Source: Paulownia fortunei
Lineage: Eukaryota; Streptophyta; Magnoliopsida; Lamiales; Paulowniaceae
Length of the DNA stretch: 64,000 nucleotides
Assembly (NCBI GenBank): GCA_019321725.1
Contig: CM033115.1
Span: forward strand, 22,082,673-22,146,672
Reading direction: 5' to 3'
Shown: in pieces, positions 51,195 to 64,000 of the stretch
Layout of the letters: every line of letters begins with the position of its first letter
Numbering within the stretch: position 1 is the stretch's first letter
Notes under the pieces: generated by a model
Told to the model about the DNA's origin: nothing
What the model saw: the letters and a program-made list of their open reading frames with translations, nothing else
Databases searched by the model: none
Position numbers and translations under genes: made by a program

Positions 51195-54100
51195 ATGCCT
51201 GAGACACTATTGTGCATAAAGCCAGCCGAAAATGACAAGAAAAAATCGAATGAAGAGAATTTAGAAAAGGAGAAATTACTAGAGAATACTACAACTACTA
51301 CTACGCCGAGATCAGTTATAATTGTTCCGCGGAGCAAATCTCAAGCCACCTGCCGTAGAGTAACACCCACTTCAATTTCTGAGAGTAACGGAGCTAATAT
51401 TCTCGAGAAACACCTCCCAAACGGGGATCTGTATATCGGAACGTTCTCCAACAACACGCCCCACGGATCCGGGAAATACTTGTGGAAAGACGGGTGCATG
51501 TACGAAGGGGAGTGGAAGAAGGGGAAAGCGAGTGGAAAGGGGAAGTTTTCTTGGCCATCTGGTGCGACGTTTGAAGGCGAATTCAAGTCAGGCCGGATGG
51601 AAGGTACGGGTACTTTTATCGGGTCCGAGGGGGATATGTATAAAGGTTCTTGGTCTGGGGATCGGAAGCATGGTTACGGGGTTAAGCATTATAGTAATGG
51701 GGATTATTATGAAGGGCAGTGGAAGAGAAATTTGCAAGATGGGCAAGGGAGGTATCTGTGGACGAACGGAAATGAGTATATTGGGGAGTGGAAGAATGGG
51801 ATGATTCATGGTAGGGGTGTTTTGGTTTGGAACAATGGGAATAGATATGATGGGAATTGGGAGAATGGTATTCCCAAAGGACATGGGGTTTTCACTTGGC
51901 CTGATGGAAGTTGTTATATTGGATGCTGGTCAAATGATTCGTGTAAGAACAGTAATAAAACCCAAATTTTGAATGGAACTTTTTACCCTGCTCACAATGC
52001 CAAGAATGGTAATGATAATGGTAATGATGAGGGGTTGAAGGGGTACTTTAGTCATAAATTATCCGCCCCCTTGTTGGTGATGGGGGAGGAGAGTGTGGAT
52101 TTGGTGGTGGGGGTGGTGGGGGAAGAAGAGGTCGTCCAGTGGGACGGCAGATAGGGCTTTTCCTAGAATTTGCATTTGGGAATCGGATGGGGAAGCCGGG
52201 GATATAACTTGTGATATTATTGATAATGTGGAGGCGTCTATGCTGTATAGAGATGGGTTTGTGTTGGATCGAGATGGGATAAGGCAGTTTCGGAGGAATC
52301 CCTGCTTTCTCAGTGGGGAAGCGAAGAAACCAGGGCAGACTATATCAAAAGGGCATAAGAATTATGATCTGATGCTCAATCTCCAATTGGGTATTAGGTA
52401 AGATTGATGCTAGAGTTTATTCAAATTGATTTGATGTTTATCTGTTTAGACTTTTCATTTTTATTAAGATGTTTGTGCTGTTAGATTTGATTTTTATTGA
52501 GTTAGTGTGTATTGTTCTTTAGGTATTCCGTGGGGAAGCATGCTTCGATACTGCGTGATCTTAAGCTGAGTGATTTTGATCCTAAGGAAAAGTTTTGGAC
52601 TAGGTTCCCTCCTGAGGGATCAAAACTTACGCCTCCTCATCAATCCATGGAGTTCCGGTGGAAGGATTATTGTCCTGTGGTTTTTAGGTAATTAATCCTC
52701 TTTAATCTGGCTATTGGATATGTATTGGAATTCAATTCTTGCTATACCATTTGAGTATTATCATGGCATATGAGCATAGGTGTCCCCTTTTCTATTATAG
52801 TGGTTTTTAGAACATTCAGTTATGATTATCTGCTGGATATACATTCTAAAATGGTGGATTTCTTTATTGGGTATTCAGACATTTAAGGGAGCTATTTCAA
52901 GTAGATCCTGCGGATTACATGTTAGCCATTTGTGGGAATGATGCTCTGAGAGAGCTTTCATCTCCAGGAAGAGTGGAAGTTTCTTTTACTTGACACAGGA
53001 TGATAGGTTCATGATCAAGACAGTGAAGAAATCAGAAGTCAAGGTTTGTTGCCTACCTCTTTGACTTGTTAAATTTAAAAAACATGTTATCTAGGATAAT
53101 GAAAATAGCACAATCGGCGGTAATCAAATTTTATGTTTGGCCCCTACCATTTTGAAATTTATTATTCAATATGAAATGGGTGGTTTCAGTTGGATTGGAC
53201 CATCTCCTGCTCAATTATCACTGCAAATTTGAAATTTGGTTATTTATCTTCTTCAGGTGCTTATTAAGATGCTTCCAAGCTATTACCAGCATGTCTGTCG
53301 CTATGAAAATTCTCTTGTAACAAAGTTCTATGGCGTCCATTGTGTCAAACCAGTGGGGGGCGTCAAGGTAAGTGGTCATTGCTATTCTTTCAGTTGTCCT
53401 GTATTGTTATGAGTCTCCACCAAATAACTAATTCATAGTCACATTCTTGCAAATTAGACCCGGTTCATTGTGATGGGAAATATGTTCTGCTCAGAGTATC
53501 GAATTCATAGAAGGTTTGATTTGAAAGGATCATCCCATGGCCGCACAACTGATAAGCCAGAGGGAGAGATTGATGAAACCACAACTCTCAAGGACCTTGA
53601 CCTGAACTTCGTATTTCGGCTGCAAACCAATTGGTATCAAGAACTTATCAAGTTAGTGTTTGTAGCTCTTTTTTGCCTCTAGATTGTTCTATTTATGACA
53701 TTGGCATATTCCTGACTTGCCTAATCATCTCTCCAGACAAATTGATCGTGACTGTGAATTCTTGGAGGCAGAGAGAATTATGGATTACAGTCTCTTAGTA
53801 GGTCTTCATTTTCGCGATGATAGTACTGGAGACAAAATGGGTTTGTCACCTTTTCTGTTGCGTACAGGTAATTATCAATGTCATGATAAAACACTCCAGT
53901 GCTTGATAGAGTAGTTTGAGGCACTTGAAGATCACTTATATCAAACTTTTGCTCCTCAGGGAAGAATGATTCATATCAAAGTGAAAAGTTCATGCGTGGC
54001 TGTCGTTTCCTTGAAGCAGAACTACAAGATATGGACCGGATTTTAGCTGGCAGGTATGTTGTTCGAGCCACATATTTTCTCTGTTGGGCTGCCTCGCTAG

Positions 54101-55006
54101 GAATGTGTTGTGGATGGAATTTATGTATTGGATTCATTATGTTGGCGTGAAATTTTTCAAAAGTGCTTATTGATCAGCCTCATTTTAACTAGTACAGCCA
54201 AAGTAATTTTCTTCTAATAAAATAAGTAGAAAACTTCATTAGGAATGTTTGATCGATTATCTTATTTCCATTGAATTTAAGCATGGTAGTTGAAATAATT
54301 GGATGGGGTGTCAATGTTGTTTAGGCTTTAGGACAGGACAGTTGTTTGTGGGGTATGTTGGAAGCATGTTTTTATTTCTACTTTTCTTGGTAGTCCTATT
54401 CTTTTAATATTGTTCGCAAGTAACATTCTCACACCAATTTATAACAAATATTGACATGCTGGTTCAATTTTCTATGCTAATTGATGGTCGTGCATCAGGA
54501 AAATGGAACTATGGGTGAAAACTAATTTGATATCATTTGTATTCAATACATGTATGATGTTAGTGCCCTTTATTTTTATGCAATGGTGCATGAAATATAT
54601 ACCTTCTAATGGCATTAACTGGGTAAAAAAATCTGCTGTTTATATTTGCATCTCTTAGTTAAGTCTGAGTTTATTGTTGTATTTGTTCTTTATCAGGAAG
54701 CCACTGATCAGGCTAGGGGCCAACATGCCAGCACGAGCAGAGCGTGTGGCTCGAAGGAGTGATTTTGATCGGTACACTCCTGGGGGATTTAGCAATTTGA
54801 TACCCTCCCGCAGCGGTGAAATCTATGAAGTAGTCCTCTACTTTGGGATCATCGACATTTTACAAGATTACGATATCAGCAAGAAGCTTGAACATGCATA
54901 CAAATCCTTACAGGTTGACCCTACTTCAATTTCAGCTGTTGACCCAAAACTATATTCCAAAAGATTTAGAGATTTTGTCGGGAGAATATTTATAGAGGAT
55001 AGGTGA
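51195..55006 (+). CDS. PIP5K: Phosphatidylinositol 4-phosphate 5-kinase with N-terminal MORN repeats; two frame breaks
   Basis: Eight exons: 51195-52397, 52523-52687, 52879-53043, 53257-53367, 53458-53651, 53737-53867, 53960-54053 and 54697-55006; about 790 residues if repaired. The N-terminus holds seven full 23-residue MORN repeats and a partial eighth (e.g. [25 protein letters not shown] units). A conserved [20 protein letters not shown] linker joins the kinase core: [36 protein letters not shown], the catalytic [14 protein letters not shown] and [17 protein letters not shown] at the end. It makes PI(4,5)P2 at the plasma membrane; MORN repeats regulate activity and targeting in plants. Exon 1 is one base too long for its phase, the break lying in G runs between 52081 and 52122. 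Exon 3 is one base short, at GGAAGAG (52967-52973), where the family has [11 protein letters not shown]. As given, no full product is possible. Confidence 0.92.
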
Positions 55007-55629
55007 CACCAATGAGATATTCCAAAAGGGTATTCTGGAGAATTCTTAATTAAATCTTGAACCCCTGGCTGTGAGAGCAAGCCATTGGCAGGAAGGATAC
55101 CAACTCCGTGAGGGGATGATGCTCGGGAGAATAGTAGAGCATTGACAGCCAATGTTGGGGCCAACCGAGGAAAGGGAATTGCGGACTGCATGCGGCTGAG
55201 TTTTTGTGGATCAGCCATGGTTGGAAGTTTGTTTTGTACATGTAAAATTGGGAGGGGAAATATATTGGTTTTTTGGTTCTTACTTTTTGTAGTAATTTTT
55301 TATGTAAGCACCAATGAATGTGAAGATTTGGAAGATAGGAATAGGGAACAGAGCGTTTCCCCAAGAAAAGATTCAAAATATGGGAGGGGTTTTTGAATAA
55401 TGCAGTGTACAGCATCATAGAGGAAAAAGGTTGGATAGGTTATTTAATTATGAAATTTTTTTGGTGAGATTTCAAAGCTTCTTGTTGATATGAAAGTCCT
55501 CAACCCCACCCTACCCCTTTGCTTATCTGTGCTTCTTTAATTCTATGTACGAAAATGGTGTCACTCTCATTCTCTCTCTAGACTGGAGAAAGAGAGGGAC
55601 ATTTGCTTTTCTTTTGATTGCAGTGAGGC
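55007..55629. other. PIP5K 3' UTR region
   Basis: Presumed untranslated sequence following the stop codon, leading into the poly-G tract at 55630. No coding region is visible on either strand. Confidence 0.5.
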
Positions 55630-55652
55630 GGGGGGGGGGGGGGGGGGGGGGG
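55630..55652. repeat. Run of 23 G
   Basis: Uninterrupted G homopolymer about 625 bases after the PIP5K stop codon. Its true length is hard to sequence and may be wrong here. Confidence 0.9.
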
Positions 55653-57596
55653 TTATAATAAACATAAAAAGGAGAGAAAGCAAGGGGGAGAAAAGATGAG
55701 CTGGTGTTTCTTGTTCTTGCCCACTTTGTTTGTTGCTCATTCCCTATCCTCTTTTTAGTGTTACCAGATTTTATATTCTGATTTGAAAAATCAACTTAAA
55801 ATAGGACTATTCTTCTTCTATTGAAGATAATCAGTTGAGTCCCCTGAAGAATGAATGCCATAGCAATGGAGGCAATGCAGACCATTGACTCAAAATCTGG
55901 TATCCCTTCTTCATACAGGCCTAATTTGAAGACACACGCGCGCGCGCGCCACGTGTCAGAAGCCCAATTAAGAAATTCATCTTCTGTTATTCCTTGGAAG
56001 TAGGTAGGCAATTTGGTCAATTTGATGCAATGATGTGTAATGTATTTGGATTCGTGTCTAGGGTTCTTACTACTACCCACAAAAGATACTGTAGGGGTCA
56101 AAGTTTTGGCAGTAGTCCCCTCAACCTTTGTGGGGCCCATCTTCTCTTCTCCTTCCTCTACACTGTGTCTTCTCTTTTTGACCTTGTTCTCGTTTATGGG
56201 ATCTTCCCTTGTCTATTAGCTGAGATCCTCTGCATGAGTCTGTGTCACTCTGCACTGGGACTGGTTTTTCCTTTTTCTTTTTTTCTCGGCCCAGGTGAAA
56301 AGTAAAGGCTTTGTTTTGTGTTATTTTTTATATTTTAAACAGTGAATTTTGAGAATATTTAAAAAAGAATAATGCGTTGAGAAAAAAAAATAAAAATATA
56401 TATATATATATAATATAATATATTTTGAGATTGTATTATTTGTTATAATTAATATGAGTGTTAATATTATTTTATTTTTAATTAATAAAAAATAGTAGAA
56501 TATATAATTATTTAAATAAAATAATAATTAATAAGTATTTTAAAAAATAAAAATGTATTTTCTCAAAACATTAATTCCAAATATATTTTCCATTCTTGAA
56601 GAAAAAAAAAATGTTTTCCCAAAATAACAACAAAAAATGGCCAAGTATTTTGCCTCAACGATAACATCTTCATCTTGGACATCTTGGACATGGTAACAGA
56701 GCTTATAATAGTATTATCCTTAAACTTGGTAGCAGTTTGCCTAGTGATAACATCTTCCATTGTTTTCCCCTATTTTAATATTGTTTGGTTCTCTTCCAAG
56801 AGATTATTGGTGTTTGGTTGACAGAATAAATGGATAAACCAACCTCAGCCAGTAGCTGTACATATATATCCATTTGATTTATCCTCACCCTAATCTTTAT
56901 AAGTTATTCCACCTCCACAATCTATAAGTCACACTATTTATATTATACTACTTCAGGGAGACTTGAGAAAATGACCAAACGTGAACGAAAAATAAAAATA
57001 TTAGTAACCAATATAAAAAAGAAATCCAAATTCCAAAAATATCACCGGCCGGCCAAAATAGAAATGTGAAATTAGAGTGTATCCATGCACCACAAGTGGT
57101 GGCTGTTGCTGTCGAGGTTTTTTGAGGGTTATATACTCTGTGGCCATGTGATCAAAATATGGTGACTATTTCTTTGGAAAAGCAATAATATCACCTGACA
57201 AAAATTGTTTTAGTTTTTTTTTTTTTTTTATTTGATAATTGGAACAAATTTAATTTTTTTTCTCAATAATACAAATATTGTGTTGATTGAAGAAAGTCAT
57301 TTTGGGAGAACTATAATGATATTATATTAATTAACAGCACCATAAAGCCACTCCTCCTCATTTTGTTAGATGTGCAAAGGATTAAGCATTTATGGTATAT
57401 AACATTTCTCCTAATTTTAATAAGTTTTTGGGATGAATTGTATTTTTGGCAAACTTCCCCAAAAATGTTTTGGCAATTTAAAAATAAGAATTGAATATGG
57501 GCTTTTTCTCAATTGAGTAAATGTCCCCATCTATGGTTCGAATATTTTGGTGGAAGTCATTTTCTTTCAACTATAATCTTTTTTTTTTTTTTTTTT

Positions 57597-57650
57597 GGGA
57601 TGGTTGGGGGTGGGGGGTGGGGGTTGTTTTTGGGGTTGGGGTTGGTGGGG
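57597..57650 (+). other. G-rich tract with quadruplex potential
   Basis: At least seven runs of four to six G separated by T, TT or GT-rich spacers, directly after a long T run. Confidence 0.7.
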
Positions 57651-60600
57651 CACTTCTCTAATAATGTGTAGTGGCATTTATCCTCACACCAAGACAGGAC
57701 TTATTGGCCACATGGAAATAACTAAAAAGCTGCATTGCTCCTCCCTTTTTGTTAATCACAGAATATGCTAATTACTTTTTCAGCCCTTAAAAGAGTAAAC
57801 AAGAGAGTTTATTGCAGCATTTTAGCTTTTGCCATGATTCAAAATTTCAAATCCAAATTTCTTACTACTCAAATTCAAAATCTCATAATTATAATTTTTT
57901 TTTTAAATATTAGCATTTATTTTCAATTTTAAAAACTTATTTATTCATGCTCCTCGTTAAAATAAAACATAATTTATTCGACAAATCCAAAAGAAGTTTT
58001 AAAATACCTAATCGTGAGATCATGTTTTCTTCAGAGCTTTCCTTTTGTGTCTTAAACCTCAAAGTCCAATATAGTGCAAAAAAAACATTTTAATTGTGCC
58101 ATATACCACTTACATATGACTATGCTTATAAACCAAAAAAAATGAATAAAAATGAAAATGTGGCATACTTGCAATTAAAATATACAAGTGACTTGGTATC
58201 CATTATCCAATATTTTGGTATTGGAATTTCGACTTCCCATGTTTTGAGTTGTGGAGTCAACATACATACAACTTAGTGGAAGTCTACTAGTGCCTAAGTC
58301 AATCTTATCCTTTTGCATTACGCTATATATATATGTTTCAAAAAGTTTATCATAAGTCAGCTTGAAAAAAACTTAAAAACTTCCATTAAAAAATATATTT
58401 CAAAATTAAATGCTCTTATTTTCTTTTTAAGGATGCCACCAATGATATCTTGTTTTTTAAAATAATAATCTACTATTATTAAGTCTCAATTACTATTACG
58501 CAAAATAAAAAATAATAAAATATACTTGAAAAATTTCATTCTTTTAATAATATTAGTATTAATTATTTAACAGAGTGCCCGGCAACGTGCCACGCACTTT
58601 CCTGCTTAGGTCAACAACGTTTGACATTGATTATTTATCTATTTTAATGACTAAGTATATTTATATTTTAATTGACACATTTGTCGAACAAAGTATTTTA
58701 CTATGATAAATGTACGTAGCCAATCAAATTCTCTTTCTTTTTCTTTAGCATGACACCATGCTGATTCCCTAGTGCAATTTTTCGCTTTAAAAAAATGTTA
58801 AAAAGTTTTGCCAATTTGTGATTTGTCCTCATATTTAGGGATTTTAGCATTCTTTAGTGAAATCCTAAAACTTATCCTTTGATTAATTAGCAAATATTGT
58901 TATATTAAAATTTTCAAATAATTAATAATTAATTAGCAATTAATAAAAACCGACAATTTAATCACTTTGGTGACCCCTTCACAAAACGGGGTATTGTGAA
59001 ATGCTAACATGCTTTTAAAAAGCAGACAGAGTACAAACCCCCGATTGTAAGAATTGTACCAATGATATTGATTCTGATACATAATTGCGTTAAAACCTAA
59101 ATGTTTTTGGACCACTTAAAATTTACACCAAATTGTTAACTTCCGTGCCATTTACTTTTTCCTTAAATATTTGGCAGAAGCCCCCCAGCCGTCAATGGCA
59201 GGCAAGAATTTAGTTATCCTGCAACCGCCGTATATTTAATTAATGTTGTGTTTAGCTGTAAAGATTTTGGATTACTGAATTGGTATTAGCATTGGGGTCT
59301 GTACCTTTCGCATTGAGTCTTGTGCTGTTGGGTCATTTTGGTTTTCAGACATTGTTTAAATTTCTCATTCTTCTTCGTCACGCTTTGACATTCGTCTTGA
59401 AATTTTAAAATTTTGTAAAATAATTGTCTCTAAAACTTACATTGTAAGCTTAGTTTTTCCTCGTGATTATCATTACTACTCTCGTATTTCAATGTCAAGT
59501 AGAGGGGCTGACATGATCCTTTAATTTGATTGACACGAAATTTTAGATGAGTATTTGAAAAAATAAATAAAATTTAATGTATTAATGTTATTACTTTTAA
59601 TAATATTGATTGGAAATTAGAAGTATTATATTATTAATTTAAGTAAAACTTATTTTAAGAAATAAAAATTTATTCTGGACAAAGGGAGTATTTAAATGAG
59701 TTCCGACCCAAAAAGGTGAATGACAATGGTGGGTGTGGTAGGACTAGTGATTAAAAGGTTGGGTAGTTAAACAAGGGAACATATAATCCATGTAAACTTG
59801 CAATATTAGTTTGAATTTTATTCTGAGCTGGAAATTGAAGAAGTGTTTACATAATTTCAAAACATAATTATTAACAATTAATTATTTAACTCTTATGAAA
59901 GTGGAGAAACACCATATTTTTTTATGGGATTTTAACTTATTATTTGAGTCATGATTTATTGAAAAAAAAAAATCTTATCACCAGAATAATGCCCAACAAA
60001 ATAAATATATACAAAAAAAACTCTCTTAATCAATTATTTGATCTTTTTTTTTAAAAAAAAAAAAGGGAAAAAATATAAATTTGTCTTTTATTTTATGGGA
60101 CCAATTTAAAAATGCTTGTAAGGGTATGAAGGACAAAGACAATTCAGATAGCAATAGCATGGCTAATTATACTGTTGCATTGCTTTCAAAATCGAATATT
60201 GATTAATCATTTTTGGTCCAGAATTTTTTGGAAAGAGCCCATTCATATTTCATTCTCTATCTTACTGGAATTCAATTTCAGCCATGGGTGTTGGCATTAA
60301 AATCTTTTTGTTCATGATTATTCAAGATTATAAACTGTATATTGTAACATGTCGATGTCTGTCTTCAATTATGAAATTAAAAAAAAAAAAAAATGTATCC
60401 ATACTCCATAATAATATCTGAACCAAAATATTGTTCGACAATTTGGAAAAATATGATATACATACCAAATGTATTAAATGATAGAAATCGTGACTAATAT
60501 CATTTTTATTGCCCTTTTCTCATAATATTATATAATTTTCGACTAACAACTTTTTAGATAATTTATAAACACATCTCACACAATTTTCACAATAGTATTA

Positions 60601-62112
60601 AATCTATAATTGCAGGCAATATCATATCATACGATATATATTCCTATTCACGCATGAATAGGAATATGAATGTTTTCTCATGGTACGTACATGGGGAATA
60701 ATTCATCCACATCGCTAGAATCTCATGTGCTAAATTATTACCCATAGTTATGGTACAAATATTAAATACCCATCTCTCTCACACAGTGTTGAAAATTTAT
60801 ACGAAGTTTACAAAAAATACATAAATAAAATTAAAAGTCCTTGCTCATATTTATAGCTCTCCACGAACTCAATAATTTTCCATCAGCTATCTATCTTTTT
60901 CCATGGACTTATAGGGCTACATCATTAAATTAGGTGAGACCATATGTTGGGCAGAATTGTAAGTATTCCCAACATAAGGCTTGTCCAAAGGCAGACAAGG
61001 CCACCACCCCAACACTTTGAAATACTTCACACTGCATTAATTATTAAAATGGCATTCTTAAGATTGTGAAAAATTAATTAAGTCAGTCCACGCAACCTAA
61101 TTATTTGGCTTTTAGGGTTTCTGCAATGATGCTATATTAGTAAAGTACATACCCCTCAGTGGATACTACACTTTTGAACTATGAATATCACACAAAAACG
61201 TCTCAAATTTGTGCATTAAATATTTAATTACTAGTTAAAATTTTCTGCACTGCACTGCTGATACAGATTCATAGCCTCATTACAGACTCCAAAAAGTTGG
61301 AAAGAATTTTCTCATTATGGTGTTTTCTAAGTTAGCTACAAAGCAATTACTATAGTTCTATGACTTCCACTTTTTTTATGATGATATTTATGGTGTTTTA
61401 AACAAGATCTATATCCCACATAGTGATTTAGGATGGATGCTCACACTCGTATTATGGGTACCATGTCTCTCGTTTGTTAATGTGTATTATTAGTATAATT
61501 GTGGGCTCTGTATGCTAGCCATATCATGAATCGTTGTGATTTTTTGGAACCTATAAATTTAAATTTGATAAAAAAAATCTAATACTAATTGAAGTTGGGA
61601 CCCGCAGGTTCACAATCCCATTAAGAAAAATCCATAGTTGATTGAAGTGGATTGTTTTGAAAGAGATAAAGGGCACTTTACTTGTGGAGGTGCCCACCAC
61701 CTTCACAATCAAATCAAATGTCTGGGCAACTATTTTTCTTAAAACAGTCCATCAAGCAATGTGATCTGAGCCTCATCATGTTTTCAGAAAGAACCATTTT
61801 GGAGAGAATTATGCAGAATGAATTTCCAACACTTTCTTAGTAATATCCCCATCACTCAAATTGTCTAAAGTTGCATTTTCAAACTTATAAACTGTTTTAC
61901 TTGAACCATATGTAGAGTGTGCACGACACTATCAATGCTCATTGACAAAACTACAATGTCATCTGCTTATGTCTTGATGAGTTAAAGACACTTAAGACAT
62001 ATCACGTTGGTGGTAGGTATAAATTTTCCAATTCATATCCATCGTCATCTAAACCTAATATATATGTCCGACTGCTACAAAACAAAATTAATTATAATGA
62101 ACATATATATAT

Positions 62113-62330
62113 TCTGACAAAACACCTTGCACCTACGATCTAATTGGTCATATGTTCGAGTCATTCAGAAAAAATTGAAAATCAATCATTATCGTTCTAA
62201 ATATATATATCTGTCTATATATATATAAATAAAACGTAACAAGGTAATATGTTGACAAAACACGTTGCACCTACAATCTAATTGGACATGAATTCAAGTT
62301 ATTTGGAAGAGAATTAAGAAATCATATATT
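62113..62330. repeat. Pair of diverged direct repeats, offset 138 bp
   Basis: TGACAAAACACSTTGCACCT, then ACRATCTAATTGGWCAT, occurs from about 62114 and again from about 62252, followed by weaker similarity for about 40 bases. The first copy contains a B-box-like GTTCGAGTC. Confidence 0.7.
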
Positions 62331-64000
62331 TCTTATCAAGTAGCAAGCTTAGTAAAATTCAGACTAAAGCCTTGAAAGGGTCAATATCAAGTTAAACACG
62401 AGGCTCAACAAGAGGGGGACAATTTCCTACCATTTCTTTACTTTGTTGTTTTGGTTTAATGGTATTTTCATCTTGTAATGGAACAAACTATTCAAGCATT
62501 TTATGGGCCATAATATTTACAACCAACTTGGAAGATTAGAAGTAAAGCAACATAATGATGGTGTCCTGTGTTGATTGGGTCTAAAGTGCTCCAGAAAACA
62601 ATTGAAAACGAAATCTTTAGAAAATGACTAGTTGATTAATTGATAGGAAGAACTGCTTGGGAGTTGTGAATTATAGTTCACGACTAAATAATAAAACCTT
62701 AGTCTACGGGAAATTATAGTCTCGTACATAAATCAAAAAATTGTATTTGTCATGTCAAAGAAAGTAATTAATTATTAGATAAATATAATTACATTTGTAA
62801 TATGATTGATTGGATTGGATCAAAATGGTATAATATTTTTCCCTAGTTATGGTGATTTAAAGGTGTTTAGAAGGGCAAACATGTCCTTCGACGTTTTCAG
62901 CTTCCCATGTCTTACAGTTTGGTGTCGGTGACTTTAAACTGGGCCGATATCAAAGCTCAAGTTGGGCTTGTCGTTTACACACTTTAGTTCTTTACAAAAT
63001 ACTATAAAAGCGTCGGCACATAATTTTAGCCCAACATGACTTGGGTCAAGATACAGCTTCGAACTTTATGCTCCGTTTTAGCCCAACATAATAAGTGCTT
63101 ACAACCCAGCATTATCTTACTATTATCTTGTGAAAATAGTTTTTTTTTTTCAATAAAAAAAATATTTGAAATCTTATATAGGAGTTTTTGGCTGTTTGTC
63201 GACACATGATTATTAGGGGAAAAAAATTAATGAAAAAAATCTTACAGGAAAGAAAGATATAAATAAGTTTGAAAAAAAAAAAAAAAAAAAAGATTTGGTC
63301 AATCCAAATGACTGTAGAATCACAATGTGTATAAAACTCTCACTACGGATAGAGATGGGACTTGATTAGATTTACCATGAATATTAAGAGATATGTACGG
63401 TATAAAAAAATCTTTCCTTTGTATAGTGAAATGTCTTATCCTATATTTGTAGCCAATAATAGCAGCTACTGTATTTTTCCATATCCGGACAAGATTCATC
63501 AATATGAATAAATTAGTAGACCATCCTTGTGGAGAATTAAGAAAGAAAAATGATAGTAGGAGAGTAGAAAGAAATAAAGCTCCCAAAAGGACACGCAAGC
63601 ACTAAACAAGAAATATGAGAGCGAAAAAGGAACCTTCGTGCAGCGCTTGCCTCTGCGGGACTTTCGTTAAAAAAAAACAAAAAAACAAAAAAACAAAAAA
63701 ATTGGACCCAATTGGTATTTGATTGGCAATTTTTTTGAAAGAAAGCTATTTATGTTATTTTATTTTGACCATTCAGATCAATTATATGTTTGAAAAAAAT
63801 TTCGCCCTCTGAAATTTATTCAGCCAAAATTGCATTTATTTTCATGTCCACAGCTGCACCATTTTTTATGATGGAATTTGATTAAAGTAAATTTAGATGG
63901 GTGAGTTTAGTGAATTTCGATCAACCCTCAAGCTCAAAAAGCCGAAACCACAAAACAAGATTCATTTTACATATCTTTTGTAAGTATATACAATCTCTAA

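Larger units (their letters stand above)
55653..64000. other. Gene-poor right end
   Basis: No gene that I can support. It holds a (CG)n-rich stretch ending in a G-box (55936-55957), (AT)n at 56397-56411, poly-T at 57580-57596 followed by a G-rich tract (57597-57650), a 138-base direct repeat pair near 62113-62330 and an A-rich (AAAAAAAC)n-like run at 63670-63700. Open frames near 55796-56305 (both strands) and 63320-63598 (-) show no family similarity. Confidence 0.5.

Noticed and set aside
50645..51202. 185-codon open frame upstream of the PIP5K ATG
   Set aside because: Ser/Leu/Phe-rich translation of a CT-rich leader; overlaps the true start in another frame.
55796..56305. Open frames on both strands downstream of PIP5K
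   Set aside because: They overlap each other and the CG repeat, with no recognisable domain or conserved start.
63320..63598. 92-codon minus-strand frame with a hydrophobic start
   Set aside because: Looks like a signal peptide but the rest has no similarity, and AT-rich DNA readily gives such runs.

Overview
The window is plant nuclear DNA from a eudicot. Genes are split by AT-rich introns with GT/AG borders, the intergenic DNA is very AT-rich and full of (AT)n and poly-T tracts, and every recognisable protein is a plant-type family (glycine-rich cold-shock protein, thaumatin-like protein, plastid DnaJ with transit peptide, SRC2-like C2 proteins, MORN-repeat PIP5K, plant ORP1-type OSBP). 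I cannot fix the species; an asterid is possible but that is a guess.

Layout. 1-1060: last exons of an unrecognised helical acidic protein (+). 1753-2307: GRP2-like cold-shock/zinc-knuckle protein (-). 4159-5725: three-exon thaumatin-like protein (+). 6318-10758: seven-exon chloroplast DnaJ of the DJA5/DJA6 type (-). 12737-14550: UFM1 (+), head to head with the DnaJ gene. 15713-16108 and 18616-18999: tandem pair of small C2 proteins (+), both with damaged 3' ends. 20350-20718: TRM112 (-), head to head with the MPS1-type kinase at 21761-26775 (+). 26776-35322: gene-poor, with one complete copy of a short inverted-repeat element whose truncated sister lies at 17559-18110. 35323-43265: ten-exon ORP1C/1D-like oxysterol-binding protein (+). 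43266-51194: gene-poor, SINE-like traces. 51195-55006: eight-exon MORN-PIP5K (+). 55007-64000: 3' UTR, then no gene that I can support.

The genes do not form a pathway. They are ordinary housekeeping neighbours: plastid protein folding, ufmylation, methyltransferase activation, spindle checkpoint, sterol/lipid transfer and phosphoinositide synthesis. From memory, the thaumatin-like / UFM1 / MPS1 / PIP5K order resembles Arabidopsis At1g77700-At1g77740, which suggests conserved microsynteny.

The most notable observation is a set of single-base frame breaks at short homopolymers inside otherwise well conserved coding exons: one in the second C2 gene, one in the ORP gene and two in the PIP5K gene. 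Intron phases independently show that the ORP and PIP5K exons are off by one base. The first C2 gene has two in-frame stops before a still readable membrane-anchor tail. These are either assembly indels or real gene decay, and reads would decide. I found no novel defence, mobile or regulatory system; the remaining findings are modest.
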